From contig NZ_CP066149.1 of NCBI RefSeq assembly GCF_023206395.1, positions 434,001-498,000 of the forward strand: 64,000 bases of DNA, given 5' to 3'. Source of the DNA: Vibrio sp. ED004. GTDB taxonomy: Bacteria > Pseudomonadota > Gammaproteobacteria > Enterobacterales > Vibrionaceae. A program made the translations under genes and the position numbers. The notes below the pieces were generated by a model. It did no database searches and was not told where the DNA came from. It worked only from the letters and a program-made list of their open reading frames with translations. Positions 10,973-19,626 of this stretch are shown here, one piece after another; the first letter of the stretch is position 1; every line of letters starts with the position of its first letter.

Positions 10973-12106
10973 ATGTACCAACTTAGCTTTTCTATGCCCG
11001 AGTTTCTTGAAAACTACTGGCATAAAAAACCAACCATCTTAAAAGGTGGCTTCCAAAACTTCGTCGACCCAATTTCGCCGGAAGAACTTGCTGGTTTATC
11101 GATGGAAGAAGAAGTGGATTCTCGCTTTGTTTCTAACCTCGACAACAAATGGACAGCCGAACACGGACCATTTACTGAAGAGAAGTTTGGTGAACTCACA
11201 GAAACACATTGGCAATTGATCGTTCAAGCAGCCAACCATTGGCATCAAGGTGCAAATCAATTGACTGAAGCGTTCCAACAATTACCAAACTGGTTGTTCG
11301 ACGATCTGATGATTTGCTACTCAGCACCGGAAGGCGGTGTTGGCCCTCATATCGATCAATACGATGTATTCATCATTCAAGGCCAAGGTAAACGTCAGTG
11401 GAAAGTGGGCGCGAAAGATGTCGGTCAATACAAAGAGACCGTACAAGCGTCTGCTCTACGCCAAATAGAAGGCTTTGAGCCAATCATTGATGAAACCTTA
11501 GAGCCAGGTGATATCCTTTATATCCCGCCAGGCTTCCCACACGAAGGCAACACGCTTGAACCATCAATGAGCTACTCTATTGGCTACCGCTCTCCTAAAG
11601 AGCAAGAGTTAATCAGTAACTTTGCCGACTTTGTGCTTGCTCATGATATGGGCGACGTGCACCTGCATGATCCAGAGTTCAAAACGCAAGAGGGCTACGG
11701 AAAGATTCGTTCGTCAGATTTGATTAACCTAACTGATATGTTGAAGTCCGCATTAGAACAGCCTGAAACCGTGAGTGATTTCATGGGTTGTTTATTGAGC
11801 CAATCACGCCATCAACTTGATATCGTTGCCCCAGAGCCACTATGGACTCAAGAAGAGATCGCTCAACACTTGGAGTCTGAAGGCGAGATCCATCGTGTAT
11901 CAGGCTTAAAAGCGCTTTACCACGAAAATGAAAGCAACACAGCTTACATCAATGGCGAAGTGGTTAAGGTTGATGAAGCGGACTCTTCGTTACTCAACAT
12001 ACTTTGCGATGAAACTGTAATTACTTCGGCTACTGCCCTATCTCCTTCAGGCGTAACTGTGGTGACTGAATTAGTGAACAAAGGCTACTGGTTCATCGAA
12101 GAGTAA
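10973..12106 (+). CDS. roxA: Ribosomal protein uL16 3-hydroxylase (RoxA/YcfD, JmjC-type oxygenase)
   Basis: 377 residues. An Fe(II)/2-oxoglutarate oxygenase that hydroxylates a conserved Arg of uL16. The iron triad appears as HID in GPHIDQYDVF and the distal His in PPGFPHEGNT; GQGKRQWKVG between them is the expected JmjC strand. The C-terminal ~150 residues are the dimerisation and winged-helix region. AGGA lies just before the ATG. It is downstream of priC-rsmS, probably in one transcription unit, and is followed by a strong terminator. Confidence 0.93.
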   Translation: MYQLSFSMPEFLENYWHKKPTILKGGFQNFVDPISPEELAGLSMEEEVDSRFVSNLDNKWTAEHGPFTEEKFGELTETHWQLIVQAANHWHQGANQLTEAFQQLPNWLFDDLMICYSAPEGGVGPHIDQYDVFIIQGQGKRQWKVGAKDVGQYKETVQASALRQIEGFEPIIDETLEPGDILYIPPGFPHEGNTLEPSMSYSIGYRSPKEQELISNFADFVLAHDMGDVHLHDPEFKTQEGYGKIRSSDLINLTDMLKSALEQPETVSDFMGCLLSQSRHQLDIVAPEPLWTQEEIAQHLESEGEIHRVSGLKALYHENESNTAYINGEVVKVDEADSSLLNILCDETVITSATALSPSGVTVVTELVNKGYWFIEE

Positions 12107-12151
12107 GCAGCGTCAACCGCTCGTTGTTGACTAGCTTTGGTAGCAATATAT

Positions 12152-12187
12152 AAAAGGGACAAATGAAATCTTCATTTGTCCCTTTTT
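12152..12187. terminator. Bidirectional terminator between roxA and the chemoreceptor gene
   Basis: A 16-bp perfect stem (AAAAGGGACAAATGAA with its complement) and a 3-base loop. A- and T-runs flank it on both sides, between convergent genes. Confidence 0.9.
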
Positions 12188-12216
12188 CAATTCTAGAGTT
12201 TATTAAGTCTTAAAGG

Positions 12217-14334
12217 TTATACCTTGAACTGATTGACCAATTTCTGTTGCTGCTGAGACAGCTGATCAATTTCGTTGCCCACTTGTTCAGAAGCCGCAGC
12301 TTGTTCCAAGATCTTCGCACTCAAGTCCCGAATGTTAACGACGCTTTGATTCACTTCACCAGACACCGATTGCTGCTCTTCTGCCGCTCTTACGATCTGA
12401 TTGTTCATATCACTGATCGCTTCTATCGAAGTAAAGATCGAACCCAGATCTTCAACCGCTTTTTGGACATGCAACGCAGTATCGTTGGCGAGAATATTAC
12501 CTTCTTGTATCGCCTCAACCACATCTTGAGTACCAGCATGAACCTTATCGATCACAGCTCTGATTTCACCCACTGATGATTGTGTGCGGCTTGCTAGGTT
12601 TCTTACTTCATCAGCAACAACCGCAAATCCGCGACCTTGTTCGCCTGCCCTTGCCGCTTCAATCGCAGCATTCAGTGCTAGTAGGTTAGTCTGTTCAGAG
12701 ATCCCTTCAATCACACTTAAGATCTCTGTGATGTTGCCATTATTCTTCGCTAGCTCTTCAACAATAGGCACAGCACTCGACATACGTTCCACCAGCTTTC
12801 TCATTTCACCGGCTGAAAGCTCGATAACTTCTTGCCCTTGCTGAGCAGAACGGTTCGCTTCGCACGCTGCATCAACGGCAACTTCTGCGTTTTGTACCAC
12901 TAAGCCTGCGGTTTGAGTCATCTCTTCTGCCGCAGTTGCAACTAAATCCACTTCTTTGAATTGAGATTCACTGCTTTCACGAGTGCTTGATGCGGATGCT
13001 TTCGCTTGGCTAGTTGTATTCGCTACCTGTTCCGTTGTTAGAACCACTTCTTTGATTGTGTGCTGAAGCTTATCTAAGAACAGATTAAACCCTTTCGATA
13101 GCTGGCCGATTTCATCTTGAGATTTCACTTCTAAGCGCTGTGTTAAATCACCTTCACCAGAAGCAATATCATTCAACCTCTCTACTACCTGCCGAATTGG
13201 TTTAACAATAGACAGTGAAGCAAATGCGATAATAGCTAGACCAAAGAAAATAAAGACAGTTCCTGCGATCACTTCTGTCTTGATGCCTTCGCTTAACTTA
13301 GTACTAATGATGGAATCCAACTGGTTTGCATCAGCGACGACACTCTCTCTTGGAATCTCGAACAACACGCCCCAAGTTTGGTTAGCGGCCACAACTGGAG
13401 CAAATGCGAGTAACCACTCACCGTTCTCACTCCATTGCGTTGTCACTTCACCACCAAAGATAAAATCGGTCATCAAGTCGCTGTTTGTGTTGTTACTTTG
13501 GAAGCTCGAACCAACTGCAATGCTTGAATCATCAGAAGCAATAACAGAACCGTCTAGGCTCACCACGTAAACTGCACCTGCGCCATCAAACAAGCTTTGG
13601 TCAGATTGAGTCACTACATTGGTTAAGCCATCTAGTCTGAGATCAATCCCTAAGAAACCAATCGCCATATCATCGACTAAGATAGGTACAGAGATTGAAG
13701 AGGTCAGTAAGGTTTTACCTCCGCTGTTTACGACTCTTGGCGTACTAATACAGGTTTGCCCTGATGACAAAGGACAGTAGAAACGCTCACTGTTGCTATC
13801 GTCACTCAAAGTCGATTCTGAAAGCACGTTCGGCAGAACATTCTCACCATTGTCTGCCACCTTCCAATAAGGAGCAAAACGGCCTTTCTCGTTAGAGCCA
13901 ACATAATCGGCATCAACGTAGTTCGCGTCTTCACTATCGAGTAAGTCTGGCTTAAAGACTAAATACGCCCCTTGAATCGAATCAAAGTTTAAAACTGAAC
14001 GACGCACCATCTCATCCAACGCAGTACGAAGCTCTTCACTTGGGGTAAAGTTTTCATCAGCATTGTTCTTTAGAAACTGAGCACTCGCCGCTAACATCTC
14101 TGCGCGGTAAATAGCTTCGTCCACGTAACGTTGAGTTTCTTGGGCATTAAGCTGAGAAACAGACGCCAACAACTGCTGAGTTTTATTGATAACTGATTCT
14201 GAGCTTTGAGATTTGATGACTTGTTGATTACTCGTCGCGTTGTAGATCGAGAAACCAATAAGAGACAGTGAAGTAATGATTAGGCAACAACCTGCTAAGA
14301 GGGTTATTTTCCACTGTACCGATAGAGAGCGCAT
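12217..14334 (-). CDS. Methyl-accepting chemotaxis protein with periplasmic dCache-type sensor
   Basis: 705 residues. TM1 spans ~9-31. A large periplasmic region (~35-340) looks like a double Cache domain: GAYLVFKPD, then [25 protein letters not shown]2 is at ~350-370, followed by a HAMP ([18 protein letters not shown]) and a cytoplasmic coiled coil. The signalling tip contains the invariant [20 protein letters not shown] region that contacts CheA and CheW. dCache sensors often bind amino acids or other small ligands; this ligand is unknown. Monocistronic. Confidence 0.93.
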   Translation of the reverse strand: MRSLSVQWKITLLAGCCLIITSLSLIGFSIYNATSNQQVIKSQSSESVINKTQQLLASVSQLNAQETQRYVDEAIYRAEMLAASAQFLKNNADENFTPSEELRTALDEMVRRSVLNFDSIQGAYLVFKPDLLDSEDANYVDADYVGSNEKGRFAPYWKVADNGENVLPNVLSESTLSDDSNSERFYCPLSSGQTCISTPRVVNSGGKTLLTSSISVPILVDDMAIGFLGIDLRLDGLTNVVTQSDQSLFDGAGAVYVVSLDGSVIASDDSSIAVGSSFQSNNTNSDLMTDFIFGGEVTTQWSENGEWLLAFAPVVAANQTWGVLFEIPRESVVADANQLDSIISTKLSEGIKTEVIAGTVFIFFGLAIIAFASLSIVKPIRQVVERLNDIASGEGDLTQRLEVKSQDEIGQLSKGFNLFLDKLQHTIKEVVLTTEQVANTTSQAKASASSTRESSESQFKEVDLVATAAEEMTQTAGLVVQNAEVAVDAACEANRSAQQGQEVIELSAGEMRKLVERMSSAVPIVEELAKNNGNITEILSVIEGISEQTNLLALNAAIEAARAGEQGRGFAVVADEVRNLASRTQSSVGEIRAVIDKVHAGTQDVVEAIQEGNILANDTALHVQKAVEDLGSIFTSIEAISDMNNQIVRAAEEQQSVSGEVNQSVVNIRDLSAKILEQAAASEQVGNEIDQLSQQQQKLVNQFKV

Positions 14335-14890
14335 TTAATATCCTTATTTAAGCCAAAAGACTTCCTTAACCATAACTCTCACATTGATAACGAATTGCTG
14401 TCCACAATGTTAATGAGTTAGACGAATAGCTTAGCGGATGATTACAGCACAATTTACGCACATATAAAACGAAAGTTTACATAAATGTTAATAAGTCGTA
14501 TTTTTTGTCTTTTGTTACTGTGATTTCAAGAGCTTTCAGCTTGTCACGCCAAGTTAAACTATTGAAGCTAGAACGCCCAATTTGCAGTGTTCGCAACATA
14601 GAGAGATGTTTGAACTAACACTATTAATGGGAATATTGCTTTATCAAAAAGACATTTCAAAGAAGCCCATTCCCCACACTCTACATCTTTAATATACCGA
14701 AATTTGGATTACTTTTTCTAATCCAAGTTATAGATTTTTATCTTGATCAACTTCACATTTTTTGATTGCTAAGTCGTCAATCAAGCTCTAATATCTCGCG
14801 CCTAGATTCCCTGAATACTTTTATTCTTTTGGCTCTCCTTAATGGAGTGCTAAGGCTTTTTACGTATTTAATTTTTGGAGAGATACGCAA
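14335..14890. other. Intergenic region between the divergent chemoreceptor and emrD-like gene
   Basis: 556 bp, AT-rich, no supported gene. The emrD-proximal end holds a TAATAT -10-like element near 14790 and a small leader structure at 14831-14862. The chemoreceptor promoter should lie near 14340-14500 but is not clear. Confidence 0.4.
14831..14862 (+). promoter_or_regulatory. Possible attenuator-like leader of the emrD-like gene
   Basis: Two overlapping, mutually exclusive stems can be drawn: GCTCTCC/GGAGTGC and CCTTA/TAAGG. The second is followed by CTTTTT. They sit 29 bp before the GGAGAG ribosome site of the efflux gene. The stems are short, so this is tentative. Confidence 0.25.
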
Positions 14891-16096
14891 ATGTCTGCCT
14901 CGTTTCCATTAGCGAAACTTACCTTTTTAATCGCTATTCTGACAGCCGTAGGTCAAATGACTCAAACAATGTACGTGCCTTCTATCGGTCATATGGCGGG
15001 TGAGTTCTTGGTTTCTGCGTCTTCACTTCAAGCTGTGATGGCGTGCTACTTGATCCCTTATGGTCTATCGCAATTTGTTTACGGCCCGCTTTCTGATCGC
15101 CTCGGTCGTAAACCTATCATCGTTGCAGGTTTGATCATCTACATCATCGGTACTTTGGTGGCGTTGTTCGCTCATGAGTATCAATGGTTCCTAGCGGGCA
15201 GCTTTATCCAAGGTTTAGGCATAGGTTGTGGCGGTGCGATGTCTCGTACATTGACTCGTGACTGCTTTGAAGGCGCAGAGCTGCACCGCGCAAATAGCTT
15301 AATCAGCATGTGTGTGATTTTCTCACCACTAATGGCCCCTGTTTTGGGCGGTTACTTAACAGAAGCTTTCGGTTGGCGTTCTAGCTACTTGTTCCTCGCG
15401 CTATTTGGTATCGCTGTTGTGATCACCATGATGACGAGCATGATGGAAACTCTGCCAAAAGAACGACGCAAAAACGAGTCTGTTGTAAACAGCTACAAAT
15501 TCGTTCTGTCTGACAAACGCTTCCAAGGTTTCTTGTTGGTATTAGTCGCAACCTTTGCGGGCGTCGCAGTATTTGAAGCGGCGGCTGGTGTACTACTTGG
15601 TGGTGTACTGGGTTTACCTGCAACCACGGTAAGCTTGTTGTTTGTTTTGCCTATTCCGGGTTACTTAGTCGGTGCAGGCCTGTCTAGCTACATCGCACAA
15701 CGTCGTTCTGAGCGCCGCGCACTGAATGTTGGCCTAGTGTCGATCTTAGTCGGCTCAGCCGTGGTACTGATACCAGGTCTGTTTGGTCAAACAACAGCAC
15801 TAACTTTGATTGGCGGTGCAACCATTTACTTCTTGGGAGCCGGTATCTTATTCCCGGCGGCTACAACAGGTGCACTTTCGCCATTCCCATACCATGCAGG
15901 TACAGGAGGCGCGATCTTAGGCGGGATGCAAAACCTAGGTGCTGGTATCGCAACACTATTGGCATCGTTCTTCCCGGCTCAAGACCAACTGCCACTCGGT
16001 TGTTTGATGATTGCAATGTCATTTATCGTGATGCTTGGTTTACGTTGGGTCAATCGTAAACCTGACCACTCAAACGAAATGCCACTGGCTATCTAA
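14891..16096 (+). CDS. emrD: EmrD-like multidrug efflux MFS transporter
   Basis: 401 residues with 12 predicted membrane segments, of the DHA1 drug:H+ antiporter group. MFS motif A is GPLSDRLGRKPI in the TM2-TM3 loop. TM1 contains TQTMYVPSIGHMA, as in EmrD/Bcr-type pumps, and GLGIGCGGAMSRTLTRD follows. It would export amphipathic toxic compounds using the proton gradient. GGAGAG lies eight bases before the ATG. The EmrD name is by resemblance; a Bcr/CflA-type relative is the alternative. Confidence 0.82.
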   Translation: MSASFPLAKLTFLIAILTAVGQMTQTMYVPSIGHMAGEFLVSASSLQAVMACYLIPYGLSQFVYGPLSDRLGRKPIIVAGLIIYIIGTLVALFAHEYQWFLAGSFIQGLGIGCGGAMSRTLTRDCFEGAELHRANSLISMCVIFSPLMAPVLGGYLTEAFGWRSSYLFLALFGIAVVITMMTSMMETLPKERRKNESVVNSYKFVLSDKRFQGFLLVLVATFAGVAVFEAAAGVLLGGVLGLPATTVSLLFVLPIPGYLVGAGLSSYIAQRRSERRALNVGLVSILVGSAVVLIPGLFGQTTALTLIGGATIYFLGAGILFPAATTGALSPFPYHAGTGGAILGGMQNLGAGIATLLASFFPAQDQLPLGCLMIAMSFIVMLGLRWVNRKPDHSNEMPLAI

Positions 16097-16126
16097 AATA
16101 AAACTCGAGTCCTGCCCATACGAAGA

Positions 16127-16158
16127 AAAGGGACATACTGAAAAGTGTGTCCCTTTTT
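16127..16158 (+). terminator. Terminator after the emrD-like gene
   Basis: Stem AAAAGGGACA with TGTCCCTTTTT around a ~11-base loop, followed by T5. Confidence 0.8.
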
Positions 16159-16362
16159 GTTGCACGCTTACCCTCACGTCTACCTCAATTTCATTTAACA
16201 TTACTTTGATTTTTTGAAAACAATAACAGACACTTACCTTGAAAGTGCATATCCAGAATCCAATTATAAATAACATCACTGGAAGAAAACCACGATACCT
16301 AGGCTCTAATAGAAAAGGATGCTGGCATTAAAACGAGTAAGGTGCACACTAAGGATATACAG

Positions 16363-18528
16363 ATGCGTTTCGCTTTAACCACATTAGCCGTATCGGTGGC
16401 GCTTGTCGCCGGATGCAGCCATCAAGGAATAACAACCATGAAACACTACTCTCCATCGCAACTCGTCGCTCAGCAGACACAAGCTCCTGTTGCTAAGAAA
16501 GTCCCTCATGCAATGACGATTCATGGTGATACTCGAATCGATAATTACTACTGGATGCGCGATGATGAACGCCAAGATCCAGAGATCTTGCAGCATCTTG
16601 AGCAAGAGAACCAGTACGCAGAGACTGTGCTGGTGCATACAGAATCAACACAAAAACAGTTATTTGAAGAGATCAAAGGCCGAATCGCGAAAGACGACAA
16701 TTCAGTACCGGTTCGTAAAGGCAGCTACTACTACTCGAATAAAGTCACGGGTGACAACGAATATCCGGTTCACTTGCGTGAAAAAGACTTTTTAGGCACG
16801 GACAAGCAAGTCATCTTAGACGTTAATGAACTAGCAAAAGAACATGAATTCTTCAGTATTGGTGGCTTAACGATCAGCCCAGACGAAAACTTGTTGGCCT
16901 ATGGTGAAGATACCCTGAGTCGCCGCATTTACACCATCAAGATTAAAGACCTCACCACTGGTGAATACCTAAACGACGAAATTGAAGGTGCTTCGAGTGC
17001 TATCGCGTGGCAAAACGATAACCAAGCCTTTTACTACATCAAGAAAGATCCACAAACACTGCTAGGTTACCAAGTTTACCGCCACGTTTTAGGCACACCT
17101 CAAACTAGCGATAAGTTAATCTATGAAGAAACCGACAGCGCTTACTACACATCCTTGAGCAAAAGCAAAGATGGTGAAGAGGTCTACATTTGGCACTCGA
17201 GCACAGAAACTAGCGGTGTTTCAGTCATTGATGCCAACAATCCAAAGGCTAAAGCCGAAGCTTTTTACCCAAAAGAGACTGGAATTGAGTACAGCATTGC
17301 TAAACTGGGTGATTGGTATTACATCTACACCAACTACCAAGCGGTCAACTTTCGTTTAATGAAAGTCGCAGCTGAAAACATGCATGACCGCTCAAAATGG
17401 GTCGATGTCATTGCAGCGGACGATAACACTCAGCTTGTTGATTTCGAGTTGTTTGATGACCATCTTGTTTACGAGCAACGTGCGGATGGCTTGTCGACAG
17501 TCAAGGTACGCCAACTCTCAACAGGTAAAGAGTTCCCACTTGAATTTAACGACACCGCTTTCGCTGCCTACCTAACAAGTAACGATGAGCTAGATAACTC
17601 TAAAGTTCGAGTCTATTACAGCAGCCTAACGACCCCTGGCACTTACTATGATTTTGACCTTAATACAGGTGAATCCGAGATCATGAAGCAAACACCCGTA
17701 CTAGGTGATTTCGATGCTGATAATTACCAATCAGAGCGAATCATGATTGCGGCTCGCGATGGCAAGCAAGTACCTGTCTCTTTGGTGTATCGCAAAGATT
17801 TATTCAAGAAAGACGGTACTAACCCAATTTACCAATACGGCTACGGATCTTACGGTTCAACCATTGAACCGACCTTCAGCTCGACTCGTCTCAGCCTGCT
17901 TGATAGAGGCTTCGTTTTTGCAATCGCTCACATCCGCGGTTCAGAAATGCTAGGGCGACCTTGGTATGAAGACGGCAAAAAGCTGACCAAACAAAACACG
18001 TTCAATGACTTTATCGATGTAACTAAAGGCCTAGTTGAAGAAGGCTACGGCGCTAAAGATAAAGTATTTGCGGTGGGCGGTTCGGCAGGCGGTCTATTAA
18101 TGGGAGCGATCATCAACCAAGCGCCTGAACTATACAAAGGCATTGGAGCACATGTTCCGTTTGTTGATGTAGTAACAACCATGCTTGATGAGTCGATTCC
18201 TCTTACGACTAACGAATACGACGAATGGGGCAACCCTAATAATAAAACCTACTATGACTACATGCTGAGTTACTCACCGTACGACAACATTAAGGTACAA
18301 AACTACCCGAATATGCTGGTGACAACAGGCCTACATGATTCACAAGTGCAATACTTTGAGCCAATGAAGTGGGTGGCGAAACTGCGTGAAATGAAAACAG
18401 ATAACAATGTACTGGTGTTCAAAACTGATATGGAAGCTGGTCACGGTGGCGCTTCTGGTCGATTTAAACGATTAAAAGAAGATGCTCTTGAATACGCCTT
18501 CTTTTTAGACTTACTAAAAACTCAGTAG
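16363..18528 (+). CDS. ptrB: Oligopeptidase B-like S9A serine peptidase with lipoprotein-type signal
   Basis: 721 residues from the ATG at 16363, preceded by AAGGATAT; an upstream start would disrupt the signal sequence. The N-terminus MRFALTTLAVSVALVAGC reads as a lipobox ending in Cys. A seven-bladed propeller region follows (~residues 80-420), then the alpha/beta-hydrolase domain with nucleophile motif AVGGSAGGLL, a likely Asp in GLHDSQV and His in EAGHGGASGR. The family cleaves short peptides after basic residues. The lipoprotein signal is odd, because E. coli oligopeptidase B is cytosolic; it suggests an envelope-anchored enzyme. Confidence 0.9.
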   Translation: MRFALTTLAVSVALVAGCSHQGITTMKHYSPSQLVAQQTQAPVAKKVPHAMTIHGDTRIDNYYWMRDDERQDPEILQHLEQENQYAETVLVHTESTQKQLFEEIKGRIAKDDNSVPVRKGSYYYSNKVTGDNEYPVHLREKDFLGTDKQVILDVNELAKEHEFFSIGGLTISPDENLLAYGEDTLSRRIYTIKIKDLTTGEYLNDEIEGASSAIAWQNDNQAFYYIKKDPQTLLGYQVYRHVLGTPQTSDKLIYEETDSAYYTSLSKSKDGEEVYIWHSSTETSGVSVIDANNPKAKAEAFYPKETGIEYSIAKLGDWYYIYTNYQAVNFRLMKVAAENMHDRSKWVDVIAADDNTQLVDFELFDDHLVYEQRADGLSTVKVRQLSTGKEFPLEFNDTAFAAYLTSNDELDNSKVRVYYSSLTTPGTYYDFDLNTGESEIMKQTPVLGDFDADNYQSERIMIAARDGKQVPVSLVYRKDLFKKDGTNPIYQYGYGSYGSTIEPTFSSTRLSLLDRGFVFAIAHIRGSEMLGRPWYEDGKKLTKQNTFNDFIDVTKGLVEEGYGAKDKVFAVGGSAGGLLMGAIINQAPELYKGIGAHVPFVDVVTTMLDESIPLTTNEYDEWGNPNNKTYYDYMLSYSPYDNIKVQNYPNMLVTTGLHDSQVQYFEPMKWVAKLREMKTDNNVLVFKTDMEAGHGGASGRFKRLKEDALEYAFFLDLLKTQ

Positions 18529-18698
18529 ACTCAGCGTAGTTGTAGGTATTCGCACAATTTAACGTCGCCATTTAGTCTCGACAAAATGGCGACAGAAATT
18601 ATTAAGCATGGTTAAATACGATGAACCATGAAATCCACCAAATCAAAAAACCTTTGAAAACTCGCAGTGACAAAGGTTTACGAGAGGTATAAAAACAA

Positions 18699-19505
18699 AT
18701 GAAAGTAATTAGCTTCAACATCAATGGCCTAAGAGCCCGCCTTCATCAACTGCAAGCTGTTATCGACAAACACCAACCGGACGTAATTGGTCTGCAAGAG
18801 ATAAAAGTACACGATGAAGCCTTCCCTATTGCTGATGTTGAAGCAATGGGCTACAAGGTTTACTTTCACGGCCAAAAAGCACACTACGGTGTGGCTATGT
18901 TGTGTAAGCAAGAGCCAATCTCTATTCAGAAAGGTTTTCCAACCGACAATGAAGACCATCAAAAGCGTATGATCATGGCGACGTTTGAAGATGAAAACGG
19001 TGAAAAGGTTACAGTACTAAATGGTTACTTCCCTCAAGGGGATAACATCAAGCATGAAACCAAATACCCGTACAAGCGCGAGTTCTACAAAGACTTGATG
19101 ACTTACCTAAACGATTACCACAATAAAGATGAACAAGTGATCGTAATGGGCGACATTAATATCAGCCCAATTGATGCTGACATCGGCATTGGTGAACCTA
19201 ATGCTAAACGTTGGCTGAAAACCGGTAAGTGTTCTTTCCAACCAGAAGAGCGCGAATGGCTAAAAACTCTGATGGATTGGGGTTTTGTGGATAGCTTCCG
19301 TTTACTGCACCCTGAAGTTAACGATCAATACTCGTGGTTTGATTACCGCTCGAAAGGTTTTGTAGACAACCGCGGCCTTCGTATTGACGTGGTACTAGCG
19401 ACTCAAAAGCTTGCTGATAAGTGTACTGAAGCTGGCATCGACTACGAACTACGCGGTATTGAAAAACCATCAGATCACGCACCAATTTGGTCGACGTTTA
19501 AGTAA
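18699..19505 (+). CDS. xthA: Exodeoxyribonuclease III
   Basis: 268 residues, the expected length. Catalytic motifs of the exonuclease-endonuclease-phosphatase fold are present: [14 protein letters not shown] (metal-binding Glu), MGDINISP (Asp/Asn) and SDHAPIW (catalytic Asp-His). It is the main AP endonuclease and 3'-repair exonuclease. GAGAGGT precedes the ATG. Monocistronic with a strong terminator. Confidence 0.96.
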   Translation: MKVISFNINGLRARLHQLQAVIDKHQPDVIGLQEIKVHDEAFPIADVEAMGYKVYFHGQKAHYGVAMLCKQEPISIQKGFPTDNEDHQKRMIMATFEDENGEKVTVLNGYFPQGDNIKHETKYPYKREFYKDLMTYLNDYHNKDEQVIVMGDINISPIDADIGIGEPNAKRWLKTGKCSFQPEEREWLKTLMDWGFVDSFRLLHPEVNDQYSWFDYRSKGFVDNRGLRIDVVLATQKLADKCTEAGIDYELRGIEKPSDHAPIWSTFK

Positions 19506-19547
19506 TTAGCTCGTTTAACTCGTTTTCTTGTTTAACTAATTAAAAAA

Positions 19548-19582
19548 GAAAGGAGAGTTGGAATTACCCACTCTCCTTTTTC
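19548..19582. terminator. Terminator between xthA and the M60 protease gene
   Basis: Stem AAAGGAGAGTTGG with CCCACTCTCCTTT (one mismatch) and flanking A- and T-runs between convergent genes. Confidence 0.82.
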
Positions 19583-19626
19583 ATATCCATATTTATCGCT
19601 CAAGCAAATCGGTTGCTACCGAGCTA

